From Conyzicola nivalis_A (GTDB taxonomy: Bacteria > Actinomycetota > Actinomycetes > Actinomycetales > Microbacteriaceae): 64,000 nt of DNA. Below, piece by piece: positions 34,130 through 41,953 of this stretch. A model generated the notes under the pieces. That model made no database searches. It saw nothing but the letters and a program-made list of their open reading frames with translations, and was not told the DNA's origin. The translations under genes were made by a program, and so were the position numbers. Within the stretch, counting starts at the first letter, position 1. Every line of letters begins with the position of its first letter. The DNA is taken from positions 248,001 to 312,000 of the forward strand of contig NZ_JBEPSJ010000001.1 in the NCBI RefSeq assembly GCF_040548875.1, read 5' to 3'.

Positions 34130-34582
34130 ATGGCAAATCCCGGGGTCTATTTCCCGCACGCGTCAGACACCGCATGGCCGTTTCTCGCGTTCGTCGGCGC
34201 CGTGTTCTCTGTTCCCCTTCTGGGCCTCGCAATTCTGATGTTGATCGCGGGACACGTTTCGCGGATGCGCACCGTGGCCGGAGCCGTTCTCGCTCTCGCG
34301 ATTGCGGCCGCGAGCGTCGCGGGGCTCATCACGGCCGGTTCAGAGTTTCGCAAAGCAGAAACCGCACATCGGATCGCCTACCTCGGGGAGGCGAGAGCGT
34401 GGCTGGAGCGAGGTTACGGTGTCACCCTCACAGAAGCGGAGCTGTCGGAACTCGTGACGACCCAGGGGATTTCCGGGCAGTTCGAAGGCGCGACTGCTTT
34501 CATCACAATCCGAGGCGACCGCGATACCGGAAACCTCCTCGTCACCGGCCGCGATGGAGAAGAAATTCCTCCGCTCGAATAG
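34130..34582 (+). CDS. Two-helix membrane protein, unknown
   Basis: The 150-residue product has two hydrophobic helices (about 17-41 and 48-69), then a soluble C-terminal half (SEFRKAETAHRIAYLGEARAWLERGYGVTLTEAELSELV) resembling a small sensor or substrate-binding module. It is the last chromosomal gene before the island. Not recognised. Confidence 0.6.
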   Translation: MANPGVYFPHASDTAWPFLAFVGAVFSVPLLGLAILMLIAGHVSRMRTVAGAVLALAIAAASVAGLITAGSEFRKAETAHRIAYLGEARAWLERGYGVTLTEAELSELVTTQGISGQFEGATAFITIRGDRDTGNLLVTGRDGEEIPPLE

Positions 34583-34610
34583 TGACCCTTCAGGGGCGCG
34601 CCGCGGGAGG

Positions 34611-34650
34611 CCCGTCGACAAGCTCAGTGAACGAGACTGCTTCGACAGGC
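34611..34650. repeat. Palindromic repeat, copy C, next to attL
   Basis: CCCGTCGACAAGCTCAGTG and CTTCGACAGGC are diverged arms of the repeat family. They lie 8 bp to the left of the tRNA fragment, mirroring copy D next to the intact tRNA gene. Confidence 0.75.
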
Positions 34651-34657
34651 TATTTGT

Positions 34658-34704
34658 ACAGTGCCCCAGACAGATTCGAACTGCCGCCCCTGCCTCCGGA
34701 GGGC
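34658..34704. other. attL: duplicated 3' half of tRNA-Arg
   Basis: The last 34 bases (34671-34704) are identical to 41034-41067 inside the tRNA-Arg gene; the first 13 match with one base missing and one change. The lost C breaks the acceptor stem, so this copy is not a functional tRNA. Confidence 0.88.
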
Positions 34705-35141
34705 GAACTGGCGCGTTGCAATGGTGCCAATCAGCGGCAACTTCCGCATGATTTCAGCGTTTTTCGATCATCGTGGATTGCCTCGAAACGACTCGTTTTC
34801 CGCGAAGTGTTGCCATTCTGTTGCCACGGCTGAGTTGACGCCCCCGCCTTCGCGTTGCCGCAACAATCTATGCGGTCGGCCGATTCTCAACCGCTCGCTC
34901 GAGGAGCGATAAAGCTCGCGGGCAAGCTTCGTGCAACTTTGCAGTGAACCACGAGGGCCTCAGTGTTTGTGCGCATCTCAAGGCAAAGTCCAGTGATCCC
35001 AGGATCTTTGCGTGGGACGTTGACGGTCATCGCCGCTGTGCGCGATTACAAACGACGTCGGATGCATTTCCGCTTGGGTGCGCCGTGGAGCTGGTGTTGT
35101 CGGCGGGGTGGCGCATACTGGCCAAAACAAAGGGGTTACAG
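34705..35141. other. Island left end without a clear gene
   Basis: No convincing gene is seen. The sequence includes TTGCCATTCTGTTGCCACGG near 34810, in an environment that on the minus strand could read like the end of an old integrase (V-A-T-E-W-Q-H-F), but it is too short to call. A reading frame open from 34944 joins the TIR gene in phase and is taken as its leader. Confidence 0.4.
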
Positions 35142-35903
35142 GTGGCAAAGTTCGACGCGAACAAGTTCAAGAGAGATTTGCAGGCGGCTCAGCGAAAAGC
35201 GCAGGCGGACGCAAAACGCCAGGTCGACGCTATCAATCGGAAAAACCAACAAGTTGTGGACGACTACAACCGCAAGGTCAGGGCTTCCAATCAGAGAGCC
35301 GTCAATAGCCACAATCAGCAAGTCGCCGCCCAAAATCGGGAGATTCAGCGCGTGAACACGCACAATGTCAAGGTCGTAGCGAATTTAAACAAGCAGCTCC
35401 GTTCCGCAAGCACTGTTCGGTCGACTTACACGCCCGACGAGCAGGCGCTCACGGATCGGGTTCAGGAAGCTCTCGTCGCTCGAGATGAGCGAGAATGGGA
35501 CGTTTTTCTCAGTTACGCCCGCATCGACGGCGAAGCGACGGCTCAAGCTCTATGCGAGTCGCTCGAGTCTTTGGGTGTCCGAGTCTGGTTTGATGCGCTC
35601 GCAATCGTCCCGGGGAAGAGCCAGTCGCTTCAAATGGACCAAGGGCTACGCAAAGCGCGAGCTGGAGTTGTTCTTTTGACTCCTGCGTATCTAGTCGGAC
35701 GATTCTGGACAGAACGCGAATTAGGGGCTTTGCTACACAAGAGCACGCTTATCCCAGTGCTTCACCAGTCGACATTCGACCAGGTCGCCGAATACAGCGG
35801 GATGCTTCCCGACTTGGCCGGATTCGAAACGGCGCGCGATCCCATAGAGGTCATTGCGGAGAAGATTGCCGCCGCAGTTCTTCCGGCCGGAGGGGCAGAA
35901 TGA
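35142..35903 (+). CDS. Coiled-coil plus TIR-domain protein (candidate NADase effector)
   Basis: GTG 35142 follows AGGGG by 8 bases. The 253-residue protein has an N-terminal helical region (about 1-95) rich in N, Q, R and K with repeated N-R-x-V motifs (NRKVRASNQ, NSHNQQV, THNVKV), likely a multimerising coiled coil. A TIR domain follows (about 117-245): WDVFLSYARIDGEATAQALC, LGVRVWFDALAIVPGKS and FWTERELGALL, whose glutamates include the likely catalytic residue. TIR domains of this type can hydrolyse NAD+ or make signalling nucleotides in anti-phage systems. The stop overlaps the next gene by 4 bp (ATGA). Confidence 0.88.
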   Translation: MAKFDANKFKRDLQAAQRKAQADAKRQVDAINRKNQQVVDDYNRKVRASNQRAVNSHNQQVAAQNREIQRVNTHNVKVVANLNKQLRSASTVRSTYTPDEQALTDRVQEALVARDEREWDVFLSYARIDGEATAQALCESLESLGVRVWFDALAIVPGKSQSLQMDQGLRKARAGVVLLTPAYLVGRFWTERELGALLHKSTLIPVLHQSTFDQVAEYSGMLPDLAGFETARDPIEVIAEKIAAAVLPAGGAE

Positions 35904-36316
35904 CCGTGGCTAGTTTCATTGGCGTGCATGACTCCCTGCAGTACCTGTCGCTGAGTGAGTCCGACTTCTCCGCTGGCAATGAGGTTGTTGATCGTATCGC
36001 CGCGTTCAAACGTTCCATCGACGAGTTGGATGTCCCTGGAGAGCCATGGGTGGACGAATGGCTGGCCGCCGAACACTATAAATCTGCAGTTCTCTACGCC
36101 GCCGCGAAGGTCAATTGGAATCACGAACAAAACGGCCGTGGCTCGAATGCCGATCGCCTCATGCGGGCTCGCATCATTGTCAGATTCAATGAATGGGGGG
36201 AACAAGCGCAGCGGCGACTAAACGAATACGAAAGTAGCAGTAGGCACAGTTCGGTCGTATTGTCGTGGCGAGGCGAGCTGGAACGATTCAGAGACGACCC
36301 AGTACAAAATCCATGA
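35900..36316 (+). CDS. Small protein coupled to the TIR gene, unknown
   Basis: ATG 35900 sits in the TIR stop (ATGA), so translation is coupled. The 138-residue product is soluble and mostly helical, with YKSAVLYAAAKVNWNHEQNGRGSNADRLMRARIIVRFNEWGEQAQRRLNEYESS. No family, signal or metal site is recognised. It is the prime candidate for a regulator, sensor or antidote of the TIR protein. Codon use is more A/T-rich than the chromosome, as for its partner. Confidence 0.6.
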   Translation: MTVASFIGVHDSLQYLSLSESDFSAGNEVVDRIAAFKRSIDELDVPGEPWVDEWLAAEHYKSAVLYAAAKVNWNHEQNGRGSNADRLMRARIIVRFNEWGEQAQRRLNEYESSSRHSSVVLSWRGELERFRDDPVQNP

Positions 36317-36636
36317 AGCCAGTTTTTTTCGTTCTCGGAGGCGGCGCTCCGGTGCCGGTGCGTTTTGGCGGCATTTTGCCGTCGCTAAGTAACGGTTCAA
36401 GTCGTCGCGGGGTTCAGCCCTTCCGGCACGCACTGCGTTGATTTGGAGGGTCTTGCTAGCCGCTACATGCGACCTAGCATTAGCGATTTCACGGATTGAC
36501 GGAACGCACGTGCAGCGCCCAGTGGTTCATGGTCGACGGCTTTACGCTGTTGGTCAGTTGAACGCTGGATCGGCGAGGTTGGCCTGTCGTTTGCCGCAGA
36601 CCACGCCAACTGCATTCATGCAACGCCGAAGGTGAA
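36317..36636. other. Non-coding gap between convergent island genes
   Basis: This 320-bp gap follows the TIR operon and faces the 3' end of the ATPase gene. A T-run (TTTTTTT) lies near 36325 but without a preceding stem. No gene, tRNA or repeat was found. Confidence 0.5.
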
Positions 36637-38937
36637 TCAGTCTGCGCGTTTGGCGAAAACGGAGCCTGATTCCAGCAAAGAACTGCCACCCGAGGCCCGG
36701 ATCATCATGTCGAAATGCGCGCCGTGCCCTTGCAGCTCAAAAAACAGCTGGAGAAGCTGAAGAAATTCTCTGGCACCCCCTATGTAGTGAGATTGAGCGA
36801 AGTCATCGATGATCGTGTGTGATCCCGAGTTCGCCCAAGTCAGGAACATCGACATGAGAAGTTCGTCTGCGACCGAAAGTGGTTGCTGTCGGTCATGGGG
36901 CTGAGTCGAACCGACCGTTTTGAAATAGCCCTCGATGATTCGTCGGACGATGTTGAACACGCCCACTTGCGCGATCGGTGAATCCTCATCGCCCCCTGCG
37001 ATGTCGGCTACAGACTGCCAGAGCAATTCGTAGCTGCCGCGGATCTTGCTCCGCGCGCCGTCGTCTTGAACTTTAGTGATCCCGTCGAGGCCCTTCCGCA
37101 GTCGGTAATGGCGGCGGTCAGTGGCCTTTGCCGTCTCCGTCGCGTACGCCGCTTCGTGGTGAAACTGCGTGTTGTGCGTGAGCACAATTAGTTGATCGAT
37201 GTTCGTCTGTCCCTCGATTACCTTCTTGGCGATGTCGCGAATGTAGGCCGCGACGATGAAGAGCGTGTCGCTGTCGAGGCTGGAGATTGGATCGTCGATG
37301 ACGGCAATTACGGGATTGATTGTCCCCCCTGAAACACTGCTTCCACTCAGGGACTCGAGGAAATAGGCGAAGCAGACAAACGACTTTTCCCCTTCAGAAA
37401 GCGAATCGAATGCGAGAGACCCGTCGTCGCGTTCGATCCGGTAGCCGCCCGCTATTTCATCCGCGATGGCTAGGTGAAATCGGTGAAATCCGAGCGCCTG
37501 AAGTAGCTCGTTGATACGCTCAGCGACCGCTACAGTATTCGAAATTGAATTGCGAAGCGTTTCGATTTCTGTCTCGCGGGCTTCATCCGCTTGCTGGCTC
37601 TCACTGATCTGAGAACGCAGCTGCTCGATCTTTTCCAGCTTGCTGGCACTGACTCCTCGGTAACGTTTCAGCAGTTTCGAGGTGTCTGCACCTTCGAGGA
37701 ACAGGTCCCAACCGTCGTCGACGAGCTTCTGAAGTTCTGTGGCGGAGTGCTCGATAAGGCCGTTGTGCACGCCGATAACCGTGTTGATTTCTCTAACTAA
37801 TTCATTCAAGTGGCTAACGAGAGGCCCAATGTCATCGACATCTACTCGTGCCGTCGGGTGGCGGCGTTTCTCGGCGAGTCTGGACAGCACGAGCTCAGTT
37901 GCGGTCCGAATCGAGTCGATCACATCAGTGAAGCGCGGAGAATCGATCGCGGAGTCAGCCTCTATGGCGGCTTCGAGTCTGCTTAGCTCCGAATATAGAA
38001 GCTCCGAGCGAGTATTCACTAGCTCTGTGATGCTAGTGACGAGTGCGAGCGCGTCGTCGTAGCCGGCGGCGAAGTATGCACTAAGTCTGGTGCCGAAGGT
38101 TTCTGGAAGCTCTTGCTGACAGAACGGGCAAATACCATCTGTGTGCTGAAGATGCTGCCGGCCCTGACTCACCCAGTCTTCGTTCGCCAGATTGTGGATA
38201 AGAGTGGCAAGATCGCCAGTTCCGACCGTCGTGGCGTCCGCCTGGAGTTGGGTGATCTGTTCCTCTGAGAGAAGCACTAGGACAGAAAGAACGCTGAGCG
38301 GCGAGCGACGATGCCGCTCACCCGTCAGCGACGCATTGCGGGCTTCCAGCGCCTCCCACGTCACATTCTTCGCGACGGCTACCCCGGGGCCATACCGCGA
38401 GCTCGCCTCTTCGAAGAATTTGTCTTTACTTCCGCGAAAGCCTTTGAAGATCGTGTCGCGGACTTGCTCTGGGGTGTTCTTGTGACTCTCGAAGATGGCG
38501 TCACTGGCGTTCCGGCGCTCAGCCTCAATTTCGCCGAGTAGCCCACTTGCTTGACCATTTCCGGCGGCAGAGCCAATCGCTTTCGTCCATATTTCTCGGT
38601 CGGTGCGGTGATCGACGCGCTCCCGTTCCAAGAGCGTGATCCTGGCGTTCACGGCGGTCGACTCCGCGCCAATTGTGAAGATCCCGTCGACTTGCTCGTT
38701 GAGGACTTTCGATCGATACGCCTCGTTGAACACCCGGATGGACGTGTCGGTCGCCGCAATCTGCCAAGTCAGACGTGAATCTGGATCGAGTGGCTGATGG
38801 GAAAGGGCGTTAGAGATGGTTGTCTTGCCTGAGCCGTTGGGGGCGTGGATAAAATTGACCTTGGCTAGGTTTGTCAGCTCCAGCGGCGTGCTGCCGAAGC
38901 AATACTCCGCGGCAACTCTAATTTCAGTGAGTCCCAT
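36637..38937 (-). CDS. AAA_13-type ATPase, PrrC/RloC-like (putative tRNA-targeting defence protein)
   Basis: GGAGG lies 5 bases before ATG 38937. The 766-residue protein starts with an ABC/SMC-type Walker A (HAPNGSGKTT, 31-40). A long coiled coil follows, interrupted by CPFC (about 267), a half zinc hook. Then come the signature DSLSEGEKSFV (about 510), Walker B VIAVIDDPISSLDSD (about 540) and the H-loop VLTHNTQFH (about 582). The C-terminal 130 residues (RRIIEGYF about 664, NSGSH about 706) have an R-x3-E ... H arrangement like that of PrrC/RloC anticodon nucleases. Those proteins cut tRNA on phage infection. The nuclease assignment is an inference; the ATPase is clear. Confidence 0.75.
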   Translation of the reverse strand: MGLTEIRVAAEYCFGSTPLELTNLAKVNFIHAPNGSGKTTISNALSHQPLDPDSRLTWQIAATDTSIRVFNEAYRSKVLNEQVDGIFTIGAESTAVNARITLLERERVDHRTDREIWTKAIGSAAGNGQASGLLGEIEAERRNASDAIFESHKNTPEQVRDTIFKGFRGSKDKFFEEASSRYGPGVAVAKNVTWEALEARNASLTGERHRRSPLSVLSVLVLLSEEQITQLQADATTVGTGDLATLIHNLANEDWVSQGRQHLQHTDGICPFCQQELPETFGTRLSAYFAAGYDDALALVTSITELVNTRSELLYSELSRLEAAIEADSAIDSPRFTDVIDSIRTATELVLSRLAEKRRHPTARVDVDDIGPLVSHLNELVREINTVIGVHNGLIEHSATELQKLVDDGWDLFLEGADTSKLLKRYRGVSASKLEKIEQLRSQISESQQADEARETEIETLRNSISNTVAVAERINELLQALGFHRFHLAIADEIAGGYRIERDDGSLAFDSLSEGEKSFVCFAYFLESLSGSSVSGGTINPVIAVIDDPISSLDSDTLFIVAAYIRDIAKKVIEGQTNIDQLIVLTHNTQFHHEAAYATETAKATDRRHYRLRKGLDGITKVQDDGARSKIRGSYELLWQSVADIAGGDEDSPIAQVGVFNIVRRIIEGYFKTVGSTQPHDRQQPLSVADELLMSMFLTWANSGSHTIIDDFAQSHYIGGAREFLQLLQLFFELQGHGAHFDMMIRASGGSSLLESGSVFAKRAD

Positions 38938-39650
38938 TGTTCCTCCGTCAATTGTTGAGAATGCCCGCTGTCCATCCACCGGCACTCAAGTCGTCTCCGT
39001 TGCAGCGTTGTGGTTTTCTTCGGCAGTGGGCGCGCCCAAAGCGCCGCTGCAGCTTCGCAACGAGTACGCAGTAGCAGTGCAGAACCGCGCAGTGCCAACC
39101 TACTTCGTGAAGGCAGTACAAAGCGAGTTCGACTCAATAGATCAGATTTCGAGAAGTGGCGCTGGCGGGCGCCTAAACCGCTTCTGCATTTTGTCGCCAA
39201 TCCACTCCGACGAACTCACCGCAAAATGCCCATGCCGTATGGCGTTCGGGATTTGCGACGTCTCATCGACGCCAGACCGGTAGGAGCCTGAGGCCCCTAG
39301 CTACCGTGGCGCGGCAATTTTCACAACTTTGTTTCTCGACCCCACGGTTGAAGTTGGGCATTCAGAGTCCGTTGGGAAACACCTAAAGCTCCGTGACAAA
39401 AGCGGTTTGACCGGGCGTGAACCAGACCGTAGTCCGGACGGCTACGATCTGCTCGTCACTTTCGATCCGCTCACCAATGCGAAACAGCTGCCAAAGTCGG
39501 AAGCGGTTCATCGACGCCGGCGTCTACCATCCTTGGCAATCAAAGTGTCACCGTCGCATCTCTAGTCAGCACCGATTCCACGTCATTTCCGTTCCTGAAC
39601 CGGAATGGTGCGACACGCGCCAAAACTTGTCTCTGAAGCCGCAGGGTATT
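38938..39650. other. Long non-coding island stretch
   Basis: About 710 bp between the ATPase start and a strong terminator contain no reading frame with convincing protein features; several short frames have mixed or R/S-rich composition. It must hold the ATPase promoter. A transcript on the + strand would end at the 39651 terminator, so a non-coding RNA is possible. A decayed gene is the alternative. Confidence 0.5.
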
Positions 39651-39702
39651 CCCGCACCCCTTCCCAAGGTGGGAAGTAGTGCGGGAAGGGTTTTCAATTT
39701 TA
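39651..39702 (+). terminator. Strong intrinsic terminator without an obvious gene
   Basis: CCCGCAC-CC-CTTCCCA and TGGGAAG-TA-GTGCGGG form a stem with a short loop (39651-39685), followed by AAGGG and TTTTCAATTTT. It has the U-rich tail typical of rho-independent terminators, rare in high-GC actinobacteria. Confidence 0.8.
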
Positions 39703-39810
39703 AGTCCTGATCAGCCGCCACCCCCGAGCGAGCTCGCTTCCCGACCCCCCACTCTCCGCAAGCTCTGAGTGGGGGGTCGGGAAGTAAAGGGGTGGCGGCT
39801 GATCAGGACT
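39703..39810. repeat. 108-bp near-perfect cruciform
   Basis: The outer arms (39703-39724 and 39789-39810) are perfect 22-bp inverted repeats. The inner arms (39737-39753 and 39768-39784) are perfect 17-bp inverted repeats, around a loop of about 14 bases. It could be a terminator, a small MITE-like element or a structured RNA. Confidence 0.9.
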
Positions 39811-39944
39811 CCTATGGCTGGTTGTGAGAAGTGCGTATGGGGGAGTTGCTGCAATGGGTAACAGAGCGGATGCTGGCGCAGGTGAGGGGAATTGCGTGGG
39901 CGGTCCGAGGGCGAAATGACGGTCGAAAGGACTAGCGTTTTTCC

Positions 39945-40899
39945 ATGGGAAGCATCAGTGCTTACGTGACGTCCAGTGGCAAGCGGTACCGCGTCATCTA
40001 CCGGAAGCCCGATCACTCGCAGACGCAGCAACGCGGGTTCAAGACCAAGCGTGACGCCGAGCTGTTCCTCGCGAACATGGAGTCGATAAGAGCCGCGGCG
40101 CGTATGTCGATCCATCGAAGTCACGGGTGCTACTGGGGGAGTGGCTCGACGACTGGATGGCCACCAGAGCCGACTGGCAGCCGACCTCGCGAGAACGAGC
40201 CCGCGGCATCGTCGAGATCCATATCAAGCCCAAGCTGGGCCAGTACCCTCTCGGCGCTCTCGACCATCAGACGATCCAGAAGTGGGCGGGAGGGCTCTCG
40301 GCGAGCCAGGGTGCATCCAGCGTGCGCAAGATCGTCAACGTGCTCTCAGGCAGCCTGCAGATGGCCGTCAAAGACGGACGGCTTCCGGCGAACCCCGCAC
40401 ACGGCCTCAATCTGCCGAAGGTCGGCAAACCCGCCAAGCGCTATCTGAACCACGAACAGGTGCGCGACCTCTCCGACGCAGTCGACACGCTCGGCAAGGG
40501 CATGTACCGCGGAGAGCGGAACGGCTACGGGCTGCTCGTGAAGATCCTTGCCTACTGCGGACTCAGGTGGGGTGAGGCCTCCGGTCTTCGCGTGAAGGAC
40601 ATCGATTTCAAGCGCGGGCGTCTCGAGGTGCAGCACACGATCGTCGAGGTCGACGGCGTGCAGCTCGACTCGCAGCCCAAAGACTACGAAGCGAGATCCA
40701 TCCCGGTTCCGGCGTCGCTGCTCGCCGAACTAAAGGTGCACGTCAATGGCAAGGAGGCCGGCTCGCCGACCTTCGCGGCAGCCCGTGGTGGATGGCTGCG
40801 GGGGAGAGTATTCCGTCACGGATTATTCAACGAGGCAGCAGAAATGATTGGTCAGGACGCCTCAACCCGCCCGAGATGAAACATACCGCCGATAAGTAG
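39945..40899 (+). pseudogene. Decayed tyrosine-recombinase integrase
   Basis: The N-terminal arm-binding part (MGSISAYVTSSGKRYRVIYR) reads in one frame to about 40095. The core (VLLGEWLDDWM to WLRGRVFRHGLFNEAAEM) reads in the next frame to 40857, with the first catalytic Arg in YCGLRWGEA. A third frame reads LNPPEMKHTADK and stops at 40899. Each shift fits one missing base in a GC-rich run. The HxLR box is now P-E-M-K and the catalytic Tyr region is missing, so even without frameshifts the enzyme is dead. It is adjacent to the tRNA-Arg target, as an integrase should be. Confidence 0.9.
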
Positions 40900-40945
40900 A
40901 TTTCTCGCACGGATGTTGCCGAAACGTCGCCACGCGCCGAAAAGG

Positions 40946-41010
40946 CCCTTCGACAAGCTCAGGGACCGCGGGACCGCTTCGACAGGCGGGTTTCGACAGG
41001 CTCGGCGACC
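40946..41010. repeat. Palindromic repeat, copy D, next to tRNA-Arg
   Basis: CCCTTCGACAAGCTCAGGGACC, then CTTCGACAGG and TTTCGACAGGCTCGGCGACC: three same-orientation arms in series. They lie just past the 3' end of the tRNA gene and mirror copy C by attL. Confidence 0.82.
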
Positions 41011-41019
41011 GGCGATAAG

Positions 41020-41067
41020 ACAGTGCCCCCAGGCAGATTCGAACTGCCGCCCCTGCCTCCGGAGGGC
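41020..41067. other. attR within tRNA-Arg
   Basis: The 3' half of the tRNA plus 4 bases duplicates 34658-34704; 34 bases (41034-41067) are identical. This marks the right boundary of the island. Confidence 0.88.
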
Positions 41068-41095
41068 AGTGCTCTATCCCCTGAGCTATGGGGGC
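41024..41095 (-). tRNA. tRNA-Arg, anticodon CCG
   Basis: On the minus strand the acceptor stem GCCCCCA/TGGGGGC pairs perfectly. The D arm is GCTC...GAGC, the anticodon stem-loop is CTGCC-CTCCGGA-GGCAG (anticodon CCG, reading CGG), and the T arm is GGCAG-TTCGAAT-CTGCC, with discriminator A. The 3' half serves as the attachment site of the island. No CCA is encoded. Confidence 0.93.
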
Positions 41096-41165
41096 CCAGG
41101 TGCTTCACTAGGGTAGCAGCGTCTGAGCGCAGCTTCGGCTACACGACCGTGGGTAGTCTGGATTC

Positions 41166-41825
41166 ATGACCGAAACATCGTGGCGCGACAACCTCCGAGC
41201 TCTTCCCGTCTTCACCGGAGATCTTCCGACCTTCGATACGGATGCCACACCGGCGAGCCCCATCGCCCTCCTCGAGGAGTGGCTGAGCGGTGCCATCTCC
41301 GCCAACGTCGCGCAGCCGCACGCCATGACGCTCGCCACCGCCGCCGTCGACGGATCCCCGTCGGCCCGCACCCTGCTTCTGAAAGACATCACCGACGAGG
41401 GCCTCTGGTTCGCGTCGCTCGACTCGAGCCCCAAGGGCCGCGAGCTCGCCGCCAACCCCAAGGCCGCCCTCGCCCTGTACTGGCGCGAGCAGGGCCGCCA
41501 GGTTCGGGTGGTCGGCAGCATCGAGAAGGGTCCGCGCGAGGTCAGCGAGAAGGACTTCCTCGCCCGCAAGCCCGGCGCCCGCGCCGCAGCGATCGCCGGC
41601 CCCGAGAGCGAGGTGCTCTCGAGCCAGCAGAAGTTCCTCGACCGCGTCGAGGAGGCCAAGGCGATCCTCGAGTTCCGCCCCGACTTCGTTCCCGACGAGT
41701 GGACCGCCTACCTGGTGCGCCCCGAGTCGATCGAGTTCTGGCAGGCCGCCCGCGAGCGCGACCAGGTTCGCCTGCGCTACTCCCGCGACGAGTCCGGATG
41801 GTCGAAGAGCCTGCTCTGGCCGTAG
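41166..41825 (+). CDS. pdxH: Pyridoxamine/pyridoxine 5'-phosphate oxidase
   Basis: The 219-residue protein matches PdxH along its length: PHAMTLATAAVDGSPSARTLLLKDI (about 52), SSPKGRELAANPKAALALYW, RQVRVVGSIEK, and the C-terminal substrate element RLRYSRDESGWSKSLLWP. It oxidises PNP or PMP to pyridoxal phosphate with FMN. The TAG stop falls in the first unit of a 20-bp tandem repeat. Confidence 0.94.
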   Translation: MTETSWRDNLRALPVFTGDLPTFDTDATPASPIALLEEWLSGAISANVAQPHAMTLATAAVDGSPSARTLLLKDITDEGLWFASLDSSPKGRELAANPKAALALYWREQGRQVRVVGSIEKGPREVSEKDFLARKPGARAAAIAGPESEVLSSQQKFLDRVEEAKAILEFRPDFVPDEWTAYLVRPESIEFWQAARERDQVRLRYSRDESGWSKSLLWP

Positions 41826-41920
41826 TCCGCCGCCAAGGGCCGTAGTCCGCCGCCGAAAGCCGTAGTCCTCCGCCGAAAAGCCACAATCCGCGCGAGAAAG
41901 CCATAGCCCGCGCCAGAAAT
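41821..41920. repeat. Five 20-bp tandem repeats after pdxH
   Basis: Five units of 20 bp (CGTAGTCCGCCGCCAAGGGC and diverging copies) run head to tail with increasing divergence to the right. The first unit holds the pdxH stop codon. Confidence 0.88.
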
Positions 41921-41953
41921 GTCACGGCAACAATCGCCTGTCAGGATCGAAGC

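Larger units (their letters stand above)
34658..41067. mobile_element. Genomic island integrated at tRNA-Arg(CCG)
   Basis: The direct repeat of the tRNA 3' half bounds about 6.4 kb. Inside are a tyrosine integrase (decayed) beside the intact tRNA, TIR and AAA_13-type ATPase genes, and coding DNA with more A and T than the flanks. This is the layout of an integrative element that inserted at a tRNA 3' end and restored the gene. Because the integrase is broken, the island is probably fixed. It is small for an ICE or prophage and resembles a defence-gene cargo. Confidence 0.85.

Noticed and set aside
34658..34704. A second tRNA-Arg gene
   Set aside because: Only the 3' half is present, one acceptor-stem base is missing and there is no D arm; it is the attL duplicate.
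34944..35141. Extended N-terminus for the TIR protein
   Set aside because: The frame is open, but the added 66 residues lack structure-like features and a strong AGGGG ribosome site precedes the GTG at 35142.
36320..36345. Rho-independent terminator after the TIR operon
   Set aside because: There is a T-run but no stable stem directly before it.
39010..39291. A 93-codon protein gene in the island gap
   Set aside because: No ribosome site, R/S-rich mixed composition, no domain, and it overlaps equally poor frames on the other strand.
41821..41920. CRISPR array or phage attachment repeats
   Set aside because: Units are directly adjacent without spacers and diverge steadily; no cas genes are in the window.
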